Assembly: GCF_018614585.1 (NCBI RefSeq)
Contig: NZ_JAGGOI010000070.1
Coordinates: 1 to 41,500, forward strand
Length of the DNA stretch: 41,500 bases
Reading direction: 5' to 3'
From: Streptomyces sp. ISL-1
Lineage (GTDB): Bacteria > Actinomycetota > Actinomycetes > Streptomycetales > Streptomycetaceae
Positions 7,303 to 17,045 of this stretch are shown here, in pieces. How positions within the stretch are numbered: position 1 is the first letter of the stretch; every line of letters starts with the position of its first letter. The notes under the pieces were generated by a model. It was not told the origin of the DNA and searched no databases. It was given only the letters and a program-made list of their open reading frames with translations. Both the position numbers and the translations under genes were made by a program.

Positions 7303-7733
7303 ACTCCGGGAACTCCCGACGAGGCCCCGTGGTTACGCAGAGTGGAGTAGCGAATGCGTACGGTGTTCAATCTGGGGGCGTCCGGACGCATTCGGGAACG
7401 CAAGGTTGTTCGCCCGTAGCTGAGGGAACCGGTGCGCGCCGCATGGACTGTCAGTGATTACGGGTAAGACATTCCTAGTGGGGAGGGGCGACACACCTGC
7501 TTGGCCGTCTCACGTTCGCCATCGGCGTAGTGATGGTGAGGGTATCTGCCTGGCCTGCGGGAACATCGTCTCGCACCATCGGGTTGGAGCAGGTGTCGAC
7601 GTTCAGCGGTCAGGAGGCCATGGACGGGTGTCGGCAGTTGGAATGAGCGGTCCCCGCTTGCGGGACTAAGCTGCGGAAGGACAGGGAGGGGATCGTCCCC
7701 AATCTTTCTGACCGCTCTGAGGAGCGATTAACG
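7303..7733. other. 431-bp divergent regulatory region upstream of clpC
   Basis: No convincing gene: a 71-codon open frame at 7454 has poor codon bias and no motif. Two hairpins lie close to clpC, around GTCCCCGC/GCGGGAC (about 7650-7666) and GGGGA/TCCCC (7688-7700). A GAGGAG ribosome binding site (7719-7724) precedes the clpC ATG. A candidate ClgR site is listed separately. Confidence 0.6.
7408..7421 (+). promoter_or_regulatory. possible ClgR-like operator
   Basis: GTTCGCCCGTAGCT resembles the ClgR box as I remember it (GTTCGC, pyrimidine, spacer, purine, GC). ClgR controls clp protease genes in Streptomyces and Corynebacterium. The right half is imperfect. Nearby GAAC and GGAAC half-sites (7396-7399, 7425-7429) flank it. 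Only suggestive. Confidence 0.3.
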
Positions 7734-10259
<2,526 letters not shown>

Positions 10260-10285
10260 CGCCCACGCTGAGCTGAGTGCCTGGA

Positions 10286-10336
10286 GGGGCTGCCCCGGAC
10301 CCGTACGGAGACGTACGGACCGGGGCAGCCCCTTTT
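10286..10336 (+). terminator. intrinsic terminator after clpC
   Basis: A 13-bp perfect outer stem (10286-10298 with 10320-10332, arm GGGGCTGCCCCGG) encloses a second CCGTAC/GTACGG stem and is followed by CCTTTT. Confidence 0.9.
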
Positions 10337-10445
10337 GCCTGCCCGTTTCAGAGGCCGCTGGGGGTGGGGGAGCACCGTTGAGGAGACCGTCAGGGCGGCG
10401 TGGCCAAGGAGAGGTCCCAGGTTCGGCTCCTCGATCCGGACGGCG

Positions 10446-10520
10446 GACGGCCCGGGTGGCCGCGTCGAGTGACTGGTCCCGTACCGACTGAATGGCGTCG
10501 GTGAGCTCGATGTCCGTCAT
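10446..10520 (-). pseudogene. remnant of a trypsin-co-occurring domain (trypco2) protein
   Basis: Reading from the ATG at 10520, the first 24 or so residues (MTDIELTDAIQSVRDQ, then LDAATRA) look like the start of Streptomyces trypco2-type small proteins. The expected following strand (F-E-V-G-x-[IV]-x-[LM]-E-F) is missing in all three frames. The frame then runs on without a stop through the clpC terminator, which no normal gene would do. The ATG lies directly after the dacB terminator hairpin and has no good ribosome binding site. Most likely a decayed gene start; the family match is from memory of consensus patterns. Confidence 0.4.
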
Positions 10521-10522
10521 GC

Positions 10523-10552
10523 CCCGGACCGTACCTTTGCGTACGGTCCGGG
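10523..10552 (-). terminator. hairpin downstream of dacB
   Basis: Perfect 12-bp stem (10523-10534 with 10541-10552, arm CCCGGACCGTAC) with a 6-nt loop, beginning 10 bp after the dacB stop on the minus strand. It lacks a T-run, as is common in Streptomyces. Confidence 0.65.
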
Positions 10553-10562
10553 AGGCTGCCCT

Positions 10563-12176
10563 TCAGCAGAACTTCGGCTTCTGCCAGGAGCATTCGAGAT
10601 CCGCCGCCGGATCCGCGCTGCGCGGAGCCCGCGGCGGTACGGCGGCGATCGCGCCCGCCCCCGTGTCCGACTTCGCCAGCATGACCACGATCGCGTCCTC
10701 GATGCTCTTCACAGAAGAAGCCAGGTAGTTGTTGAGCACGACGCTGTAGACGAGTTCGCGGCCGCCCGCGTCCGTGACGTACCCGGAGAGAGCCGAAGCG
10801 CCCGTCAACGAGCCTGTCTTCCCACGGGCGTTGAGAGCTGCGGGCGTCCCGCACATGCGCGAGCGCAGCGTGCCGCCGATCGCGCGGTCGGTGTTGCAGG
10901 CCACCGGGAGGGATGCGTACCAGTCGGCGTACCAAGGAGCGTCCCGTACCGAGAGGAGCAGCGTGGCGAGCTGCTCGGCGGGGAAGAGGTTCATCCGGGT
11001 CAGGCCCGAGCCGTCGGCCTGGCGGATGGTGGAGGTCCGCACCCCCTCCTTCTGCAGGTGGCCGGAGATCGCCGACAGGCCCGCGGCCCAGGTGCCGTGG
11101 CCGGCCGTCTCGTAGCCGATCGTCTTGGTGAGCGCCTCGGCGTGCATGTTGTTGGACAGCTTCATGAACGGGCGCATCAACTCCCGCAGCGGCATGGAGC
11201 TGTGCGAGGCGAGGAGCTTCGCGCCGGGCGGGGTGGGACGGCCGAGGCGGGGGCTGCCGGCGATGCGTACACCATGGGCGGAGAGTGCGTCGGAGAAGAC
11301 CGCGGCGGCGTAGCCGGTGGGTTCCCAGACGGTCACCCACTCCTTGGTGGAGCTCGCGCCGACCGGAATGTTCCCGCTGACGCTGATCGTGTTGGTGCCG
11401 TGCTGCCGCTCGACCGCGAGGGTGTCGGGCTGTCCGGCGGGGACAGTGGTGCCGCTGATGTCGAGGCGTACGTAGTCGGTGGGCGGGGTGACCTTCACGC
11501 GCGGCTTGTCGCCCGGCGCGGCGCCGGGGAGCGCCTCTACGACGACTGTGCCGGAGTCGTAGTCGGTGTCGGGCGCGACAGTGAGCGGGGAGATCTGCGC
11601 GGAGTAGTACGAGGACTCGTCGTCCGCGGCCCAGGAGCGGCCGAGGCGCTGGGTGTCGAAGCGGGTGTCGTCCGCGACGAGGCGGCCGGTGACGCGGGTG
11701 ACGCCGGAGGCGGCCAGGTCGGCGGCGAGCCGGTCGTAGTCCTTGGCGAGGGTGGTCGGATCGCCGCTGCCGCGCAGATAGAGGTCGCCGAGGAGGGTGG
11801 AGCCGAGCCGGCGGCCGGTGGACAGGACGTCGGTGCGGTAGCGGTAGTCGGGGCCGAGCAGCGCCATCGCGGCCACGGAGGTGGCGAGCTTGGTGTTGGA
11901 GGCGGGCATGAGGCGGTCGGCGCCGTCCCGCTGATAGAGGCGCTCACCGGTGGTGGCGTCGGCGACCACCACACTCGCGGCTCCGCCGTCCATGCGGGCG
12001 TCGGCGAGGATCTTGTCGATGGCGCCCTTGAGGCCGGTGTCGGAAGGGCCGGCCCCGGCGGGCGCGCTCCAGGTGAGCGTGCAGGCGAGCCCGATGACGA
12101 CAGGCAGGATCCAGCCGCGGGGGCGCCGGTTCGGGCGATTCACGGGCCTACTCGTGGCACACACGGGTCTACTCAT
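10563..12176 (-). CDS. dacB: D-alanyl-D-alanine carboxypeptidase/endopeptidase (PBP4, peptidase S13)
   Basis: 537 aa class C penicillin-binding protein that trims or cleaves peptidoglycan cross-links outside the membrane. All three active-site motifs are present: SxxK as S93-N-T-K96 (MPASNTKLATS), SxN in KLSNNMHAEAL, and KTG in ARGKTGSLTGAS. A Tat-like or Sec-like signal region (RRPRGWILPVVIGLACTLTWSAPAGAG, residues about 18-43) follows a short basic head. The ATG at 12176 was chosen; GTG at 12143 is an equally possible start, closer to the signal peptide. The open frame extends further upstream but that part lacks protein-like composition. Divergent from an M23 endopeptidase. Confidence 0.92.
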   Translation of the reverse strand: MSRPVCATSRPVNRPNRRPRGWILPVVIGLACTLTWSAPAGAGPSDTGLKGAIDKILADARMDGGAASVVVADATTGERLYQRDGADRLMPASNTKLATSVAAMALLGPDYRYRTDVLSTGRRLGSTLLGDLYLRGSGDPTTLAKDYDRLAADLAASGVTRVTGRLVADDTRFDTQRLGRSWAADDESSYYSAQISPLTVAPDTDYDSGTVVVEALPGAAPGDKPRVKVTPPTDYVRLDISGTTVPAGQPDTLAVERQHGTNTISVSGNIPVGASSTKEWVTVWEPTGYAAAVFSDALSAHGVRIAGSPRLGRPTPPGAKLLASHSSMPLRELMRPFMKLSNNMHAEALTKTIGYETAGHGTWAAGLSAISGHLQKEGVRTSTIRQADGSGLTRMNLFPAEQLATLLLSVRDAPWYADWYASLPVACNTDRAIGGTLRSRMCGTPAALNARGKTGSLTGASALSGYVTDAGGRELVYSVVLNNYLASSVKSIEDAIVVMLAKSDTGAGAIAAVPPRAPRSADPAADLECSWQKPKFC

Positions 12177-12712
12177 GGCACAGGAGCATCCCGGACGTGG
12201 GTGCGCGCGGGAAGAACGCGTGGACCGCGTGGCGGGGGCGTGGGCGGTTCCCGGACGGGCTCCCGAGGAGGTTTCCGGAGGGTTCGCGGAAGGGCCCCGG
12301 AGGGGTGGTTCTCGGTTGAACCCGTGACAAGGCCCACAGGGATATCGAGGCCTACTAGCCAGAATAGTGGGCTCGATCGGCTCTGATGCGGTACGTCGGG
12401 CCGGGGTCGGCCGGGACCTGCGGCCCTTAGGTGTCCGATGGAGGGTGATCCGGGGTCGATGTCGCATTCGCACGGTTCGTGCGCCGTCCGTACGTTGGGT
12501 TAAACCTCACGAAGTCAGAAGATTTTGACCGATTTGCGAGGTTGCTTCGGAAGGGGCCCGGAGGGCGTCAAGAGGCAATTTCCCGTTGTGGCGACTACGA
12601 CCAGATGTCGTAGATGGGTGGTTTTGGGCTAGGCCGGGGCCTGGGTTACCAAGGGATGAGCCAAGCCCGGCGCACAGGTGCCGGGTCCCTTTATGCCCCG
12701 GAGGTTCACTCC
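12177..12712. other. 536-bp divergent region between dacB and the M23 peptidase gene
   Basis: No gene found. An inverted repeat (AACCTC at 12503-12508, GAGGTT at 12538-12543; similarity extends a few bases inward) surrounds an A/T-rich core that may hold the promoter of the plus-strand gene. The 3' third is the structured leader described separately. No clear -10/-35 pair could be chosen for either gene. Confidence 0.5.
12595..12712 (+). promoter_or_regulatory. structured 5' leader of the M23 peptidase gene
   Basis: Two strong hairpins lie before the start. CTACGAC-CAGAT-GTCGTAG (12595-12613) is a perfect 7-bp stem. Further on, AAGGGA (12651-12656) pairs with TCCCTT (12686-12691) around an inner CCCGGC/GCCGGG stem (12666-12671, 12680-12685), leaving an asymmetric internal loop of 9 nt. 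The GGAGG ribosome binding site at 12700-12704 is just downstream. The organisation is riboswitch-like, but I do not see the conserved core of the ydaO (c-di-AMP) class. Confidence 0.45.
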
Positions 12713-13456
12713 ATGTCGCAGCGCGCCATGTTCCACCTTCCCCGCCCCTCCGCTCTCCGTAGCCGCGCCGCCGTCCTGGCCGCCGGCCTGGGAGCGTCGA
12801 TGGTGCTCGGATCCGGGGCCGCGTTCGCCGCTGGGACCAGTGCGCCGGCGGCTGCCGGGTCGGCCACCGCGGTGGACGCCTCGAGCGCCGTCGCCGCGCA
12901 GGCCCTGGCGCAGTCCAAGGCCGCCGACGCCGCGAAGACGGCTGCGGTGGCGAAGGCCGCAGCCGAGAAGTCCAAGCTTGCGAAGTCCAAGGCTGCGAAG
13001 GCCAAGGCTGCCAAGCCCACGGCCGCGAAGAAGGCCGCGTCCTGGGTCAAGCCCGTCACCGGCTACACGCTGACCGCGAGCTTCAACCAGGGCGGCAACA
13101 TGTGGTCGAGCAAGCACTCCGGCCAGGACTTCGCCGTTCCTGTCGGCACCCCGGTCAAGGCCGCCCACAGCGGTGTCGTCGTGAAGGCCGGCCCGAACGG
13201 CGGCGGCGACGGTCCCGCGTACGGCAACGCCATCGTGGTCAAGCACAGCAATGGCACGTACGCGCAGTACGCCCACCTGTCGAAGATCAACGTCACGGTC
13301 GGCAAGAGCGTGAAGACGGGCCAGTCCATCGCCCGGTCCGGCAACACCGGCAACTCGTCCGGTCCGCACCTGCACTTCGAGATCCGTACCACCCCGAACT
13401 ACGGTTCCGCGGTCAACCCGGCGGCCTACCTGCGCTCGGCGGGCGTCACTATCTGA
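12713..13456 (+). CDS. secreted M23 family metallopeptidase (LytM-type peptidoglycan endopeptidase)
   Basis: 247 aa. Signal peptide with RSR head and hydrophobic core, cleavage probably after AFA near residue 39. Then an Ala/Lys-rich helical spacer (residues 50-110, e.g. AKSKAAKAKAAKPTAAKKAA). The C-terminal M23 domain has zinc ligands HSGQD (H135, D139) and HLHFE (H219, H221), with YAQYAHLS carrying the catalytic histidine. It would cut peptide cross-bridges outside the cell. The ATG at 12713 follows GGAGG by 8 nt; an upstream in-frame ATG would place the structured leader inside the coding region and is rejected. Divergent from dacB, another wall enzyme. Confidence 0.93.
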   Translation: MSQRAMFHLPRPSALRSRAAVLAAGLGASMVLGSGAAFAAGTSAPAAAGSATAVDASSAVAAQALAQSKAADAAKTAAVAKAAAEKSKLAKSKAAKAKAAKPTAAKKAASWVKPVTGYTLTASFNQGGNMWSSKHSGQDFAVPVGTPVKAAHSGVVVKAGPNGGGDGPAYGNAIVVKHSNGTYAQYAHLSKINVTVGKSVKTGQSIARSGNTGNSSGPHLHFEIRTTPNYGSAVNPAAYLRSAGVTI

Positions 13457-13510
13457 GCCCGCGGCGACGCGCCACCAGGCAGTGCTCAGAGGTGTGACCG
13501 CCGGTGACTC

Positions 13511-14071
13511 TCAGTGTGTGACGTGGTGAGCCTGGCTCACCAGATCGATGGCGACCTCGAGGACGGCCTGGCGCTTGTCCTCGGGGTCGGCCTCCATGTC
13601 CCTCAGTACGAACATCCCGGCGTGCATCGTGAAGAGCGCGCTGATGCAGCGGACCTGGTCGGCCAGTGCCGCCTCCGGCTCCTTGATGAGCTCGAGCATC
13701 CGCATCATGCGGTCCTTGAAGGTCTCGCCGATGCTCAGGTCGCGCATCGCGGCCTGGTTCTCCTGCATGAAGCGGAAGAGCGGTGACGCGGCGACGAGAG
13801 TCTCGCTGTAGCGGCGCAGGATCTCCTGCTTGGTCTCCAGCGTGTGCGGCTGGGTCCGCCCCCACTCGATCAGCTCGTCCATCGGCCTCGTCAGGTCCTG
13901 GAAGAGGCTGATCAGGATGTCTTCCTTGGTCTTGAAGTGGTAGTACAGCGCCGCCTTCGTGACATCAAGGACCTCTGCGATCTCGCGCAGTGACGTCTTC
14001 TCGTAGCCCTGCTCGGCGAAGAGCTCCAGGGCAACGTCCTGAATGCGCTGGCGGGTGTTGCCTCTGGCCAT
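13511..14071 (-). CDS. TetR/AcrR family transcriptional repressor
   Basis: 186 aa. The N-terminal HTH is canonical: RQRIQDVALELFAEQGYEKTSLREIAEVLDVTKAALYYHFKTKEDIL. A ligand-binding helical domain follows (FRFMQENQAAMRDLS, DRMMRMLELIKEPE, CISALFTMHAGMFVLRDM). The ATG at 14071 has GGAGAG just upstream. It is divergent from an MFS drug exporter, and the gap contains two copies of a palindromic operator. The obvious model is repression of the exporter and itself until an exported compound binds. The ligand cannot be inferred. Confidence 0.93.
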   Translation of the reverse strand: MARGNTRQRIQDVALELFAEQGYEKTSLREIAEVLDVTKAALYYHFKTKEDILISLFQDLTRPMDELIEWGRTQPHTLETKQEILRRYSETLVAASPLFRFMQENQAAMRDLSIGETFKDRMMRMLELIKEPEAALADQVRCISALFTMHAGMFVLRDMEADPEDKRQAVLEVAIDLVSQAHHVTH

Positions 14072-14085
14072 GGGCTCTCCTGGAA

Positions 14086-14157
14086 ACTTACTTGACGCCC
14101 GGCTAGTTACGGGGCTACCTTCCCCATTGTAGTCAACTAGCCGGGCGGCAAGTAAGT
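14086..14157. promoter_or_regulatory. duplicated TetR operator between tetR and MFS genes
   Basis: Two 23-bp arms, 14086-14108 and 14135-14157, are inverted copies matching at 22 of 23 positions. Each arm contains its own dyad of the form ACTnGCC-N4-GGCnAGT (the left arm has one change, GAC for GCC). They flank a 26-bp core that must hold the divergent promoters. This is typical of a TetR-family operator pair. Confidence 0.8.
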
Positions 14158-14175
14158 GCCAGGGGAGCGGGAACG

Positions 14176-15870
14176 ATGGTGGACGTAGCCAAAGACGGGG
14201 CGCAGCGGAGCGGTGGCGCGCAGCCGCGCGTGGGAGCACAGCCCGGGGCGGAGGGGCAGCCGGGCGACGAGGGGAAACCGGGCAGTGGGCCTCAGCCCCG
14301 CAGTGTGCGGGTGGTGATACTCGCGCTCATGATCGCCATGCTGCTGGCCATGCTCGACAACATGATCATCGGCACCGCGATGCCGACCATCGTGGGAGAG
14401 CTGGGCGGCCTCGAGCATCTGTCCTGGGTGGTCACCGCGTACACCCTGGCCACCGCCGCCTCCACCCCGATCTGGGGCAAGCTCGGCGACATGTACGGCC
14501 GCAAGGGCGTCTTCCTCATCGCCATCGTGATCTTCCTGATCGGCTCGGTTCTCAGCGGCATGGCCCAGGACATGGGGCAGCTGATCGGCTTCCGCGCCGT
14601 ACAGGGACTGGGCGCGGGCGGCCTGATGGTCGGCGTCATGGCGATCATCGGGGACCTCGTGCCGCCGCGGGAGCGCGGGAAATACCAGGGCATGATGGCC
14701 GCCGTCATGGCCGTCGCCATGATCGGCGGACCGCTGGTCGGCGGGACCATCACCGACCACCTCGGCTGGCGCTGGAGCTTCTACATCAACCTGCCGCTGG
14801 GCGCTGTCGCGCTTGCCATGGTCACCGCAGTGCTCCATCTGCCGAAGAAGCAGCGGACCAAGGCGCGCATCGACTATCTGGGCGCCGGGCTGCTGACCGT
14901 GGGCATCACCTCGATCGTGCTGGTCACCACCTGGGGCGGTACGGAGTACGCCTGGGACTCCGCCGTGATCATGGAGCTGATCGCGATCGGCGTGGCCGCG
15001 CTCACCGGCTTCCTGATCGCCGAGACCAGGGCCGCCGAGCCGATCATGCCGCTGCACATCTTCCGCAGCCGCAACTTCACGCTGATGTCTGTGATCGGCT
15101 TCATGGCCGGGTTCATGATGTTCGGTGCGGTGCTGTTCCTGCCGCTGTTCCAGCAGTCCGTCCAGGGAGCCTCGGCGACCAACTCCGGTCTGCTCCTGCT
15201 GCCGATGCTGATGTCGATGCTCGTCGTCTCGATGATCGCGGGCCGGATCACCACCGACACCGGCAAGTACCGGCTCTTCCCGATCATCGGCGGCGGGCTG
15301 ATGGTGACGGGGCTGTTCCTGCTCGCCCAGATGGACACCGAGACCTCGCGGCTGACCTCCGGCATCTACATGGCGGTGCTCGGCGCCGGCATGGGCTTCC
15401 TGATGCAGATCACCATGCTGGTCGCACAGAACAGCGTCGAGCAGAAGGACATGGGCGTCGCTTCCTCCGCGGCCACCCTCTTCCGTACGCTCGGTGCCTC
15501 CTTCGGCGTCGCGATCATGGGCGCGCTGTTCACCGGCCGGGTGCAGGACGAGATGGCGGCGCGAGGCGGGGCTACGGCCACCCAGCACTCCGCGCAGCTG
15601 GACGCCGCGAGCCTGGCGAAGCTGCCGGACCCGGTCCGTGAGGCGTACGAGTTCGCTGTGGCTTCCGGGACGCACGCGGCCTTCCTGGTGGGCGCGGGGG
15701 TCGCGGTGGTCGGCTTCGTGGCGGCCTTCTTCGTCAAGGAGGTGCCGCTGCGCGGGGCCGGACCGGCGCCTGCCACGGCTGCGGCCGCCCCGACCGGGGA
15801 CAAGACCGTGGACCAGGTCGGGGACAAGACCGTGGACGAGACCGGGGACAAGGTGGCCGAACAGGTCTGA
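14176..15870 (+). CDS. MFS transporter, DHA2 (EmrB/QacA, 14-helix) drug exporter
   Basis: 564 aa. About 14 hydrophobic segments. Family motifs: LDNMIIGTAMPTIVGEL (motif D1 of DHA2 pumps), GKLGDMYGRKGVFL (motif A), GFRAVQGLGAGGLMVGVMAIIGDL and GPLVGGTITDHLGWRWSFYINLPLG (motif C type). The N-terminal 40 residues are hydrophilic and Gly/Gln/Pro-rich; the C-terminus carries two copies of GDKTVD plus a third partial copy. A likely proton-coupled exporter of drugs or own metabolites, controlled by the divergent TetR protein. GGGAG-type ribosome binding site precedes the ATG. A terminator follows at 15891. Confidence 0.93.
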   Translation: MVDVAKDGAQRSGGAQPRVGAQPGAEGQPGDEGKPGSGPQPRSVRVVILALMIAMLLAMLDNMIIGTAMPTIVGELGGLEHLSWVVTAYTLATAASTPIWGKLGDMYGRKGVFLIAIVIFLIGSVLSGMAQDMGQLIGFRAVQGLGAGGLMVGVMAIIGDLVPPRERGKYQGMMAAVMAVAMIGGPLVGGTITDHLGWRWSFYINLPLGAVALAMVTAVLHLPKKQRTKARIDYLGAGLLTVGITSIVLVTTWGGTEYAWDSAVIMELIAIGVAALTGFLIAETRAAEPIMPLHIFRSRNFTLMSVIGFMAGFMMFGAVLFLPLFQQSVQGASATNSGLLLLPMLMSMLVVSMIAGRITTDTGKYRLFPIIGGGLMVTGLFLLAQMDTETSRLTSGIYMAVLGAGMGFLMQITMLVAQNSVEQKDMGVASSAATLFRTLGASFGVAIMGALFTGRVQDEMAARGGATATQHSAQLDAASLAKLPDPVREAYEFAVASGTHAAFLVGAGVAVVGFVAAFFVKEVPLRGAGPAPATAAAAPTGDKTVDQVGDKTVDETGDKVAEQV

Positions 15871-15890
15871 CCTCGGCAAACCCTCTGGCG

Positions 15891-15922
15891 AACGGCCCCC
15901 GGTGTGCACGCCGGGGGCCGTT
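15891..15922 (+). terminator. intrinsic terminator after the MFS gene
   Basis: Perfect 12-bp stem (15891-15902 with 15911-15922, arm AACGGCCCCCGG), 8-nt loop, then TTGT. Confidence 0.8.
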
Positions 15923-15950
15923 GTCAGTGGTGCGTGCCAGCATCGGGTGT

Positions 15951-16415
15951 GTGGAAAGCACCACTCCGGCGCCGGCGCGCCTCGCCCATCTGCGGCAGCT
16001 GCGCCTCGCCAAGGACGCCATGGACCGCGACTGGGCCGAGCCGCTCGACCTGGACGCGGTGGCCGCCCATGCCGGGTATTCGCGGTTTCACTTCGTGCGC
16101 GCTTTCAAAGCGGTGTACGGACAGACGCCGGGCCAGTATCTGTCGCGCAGGCGGATAGAGCGGGCCGAGGAACTGCTGCGCTCGGCGAATCTGTCGGTCA
16201 CCGAGATCTGCACGCTCGTCGGCTTCAGCAGCCTGGGCACGTTCTCGACCCGGTTCAAGAAGCAGACCAGGCTGACCCCGAGCGAGTACCGCGCCCAGCA
16301 TGTGGGGCGGGGAGCCGCGCTGATACCGGGGTGCTACGCCCTGCTGTGGGCGGGCGGCTTCCCTGGCAAGGAGAAGCCTCCTGCCAAGCAGCGCAATTCT
16401 GAAGAAGCCGACTGA
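15951..16415 (+). CDS. AraC family transcriptional regulator (short form)
   Basis: 154 aa. It is essentially an AraC DNA-binding domain with two HTHs: LDLDAVAAHAGYSRFHFVRAFKAVYGQTPGQYL and SVTEICTLVGFSSLGTFSTRFKKQTRLTPSEYRA, preceded by a 25-residue head. A sensor domain is missing; instead there is a 35-residue C-terminal tail with a short hydrophobic patch (ALIPGCYALLWAGGF). The GTG at 15951 was chosen because the upstream extension overlaps the MFS terminator. A VOC-family gene follows 60 bp later, a pairing frequent in Streptomyces, so it may regulate that gene. Confidence 0.88.
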   Translation: MESTTPAPARLAHLRQLRLAKDAMDRDWAEPLDLDAVAAHAGYSRFHFVRAFKAVYGQTPGQYLSRRRIERAEELLRSANLSVTEICTLVGFSSLGTFSTRFKKQTRLTPSEYRAQHVGRGAALIPGCYALLWAGGFPGKEKPPAKQRNSEEAD

Positions 16416-16475
16416 CCGGGCCGCTGCCTACGGTGGCAGGGCAAGCGGGAACCACGCCTCACCGAGGAGCACCTC

Positions 16476-16922
16476 ATGATCAAGGGTCTTGCCATTTCCA
16501 CCGTCTGGGTCCTGGACCAGGACCGGGCGAAGGAGTTCTACACCGAGCGGCTCGGCCTGGAGGTCCGCACCGACATGACGATGGGCGACGGCGGCATGCG
16601 CTGGCTGACGGTAGGAGCCAAGGACCAGCCCGATGTGGAGCTGACGCTCATGGTGCCGGGGCCGCCCGCGATGGACCCGGAATCCGCCGAGGCGATCAAG
16701 AAGCTCATAGCCAAGGGCGTCATGGGCGCCGGAGTGCTGACCACCGACGACATCCAGGGGGACTACGAGAAGCTCAGGGCACGCGGCGTGGAGTTCCTGC
16801 AGCCGCCGCAGGACCGCCCGTACGGCACGGAGGCGATCCTGCGCGACGACTCGGGCAACTGGTTCTCGTTCACCCAGCGGCGCGAGGGCGGGCTCGACCT
16901 GGACAAGGACTGGTCCTGTTAG
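16476..16922 (+). CDS. VOC (glyoxalase/bleomycin-resistance) superfamily protein
   Basis: 148 aa. Two beta-alpha-beta-beta-beta units typical of the vicinal-oxygen-chelate fold: VWVLDQDRAKEFYTERLGLEV early on, and GDYEKLRARGVEFLQPP followed by GTEAILRDDSGNWFSFTQR. The position often occupied by a metal-binding Glu is seen in AILRD only loosely, so metal dependence is uncertain. GAGGAG precedes the ATG. It probably belongs with the AraC gene upstream. The TAG stop is the first element of a 3' tandem repeat shared with the convergent cseC end. Confidence 0.88.
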   Translation: MIKGLAISTVWVLDQDRAKEFYTERLGLEVRTDMTMGDGGMRWLTVGAKDQPDVELTLMVPGPPAMDPESAEAIKKLIAKGVMGAGVLTTDDIQGDYEKLRARGVEFLQPPQDRPYGTEAILRDDSGNWFSFTQRREGGLDLDKDWSC

Positions 16923-17045
16923 TCCGGCTGGATCGGCTGGTTCGGGAGGAGAGCAGGGCGGGTTCTGGTAGTCCGGCTGGTCCGGGCGCGCAGGGCGGGT
17001 TCCGGTAGTCCGGCTGGTCCGGGCTCAGGGCCGGTCCGCTAGTCC
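16919..17045. repeat. tandem repeat between VOC gene and cseC
   Basis: The motif TAGTCCGGCTGG recurs at 16920, 16969 and 17006, with a truncated TAGTCCG at 17040. The two middle copies have a 37-bp period including GCAGGGCGGGTTC. The first copy supplies the stop of the VOC gene, and the last (CTAG) supplies the TAG stop of cseC on the other strand. Confidence 0.75.

Noticed and set aside
7390..7450. SigR-type (GGAAT-N18-GTT) promoter for clpC
   Set aside because: GGAAC elements exist but no GTT lies at a proper distance; not strong enough to list.
7454..7669. 71-codon open frame upstream of clpC
   Set aside because: Third-position G/C is low and irregular compared with neighbours, and no motif or ribosome binding site is seen.
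12174..12473. 100-residue N-terminal extension of dacB
   Set aside because: Arg/Pro/Ser-rich composition without protein character, placed before a standard signal peptide; it covers the likely promoter region.
12480..12712. ydaO/yuaA-type c-di-AMP riboswitch upstream of the M23 peptidase
   Set aside because: Attractive because such riboswitches precede wall hydrolases, but I cannot find the conserved GGGGTGAATC and CCGTCAGCTAAC-type segments. Kept as an unclassified structured leader.
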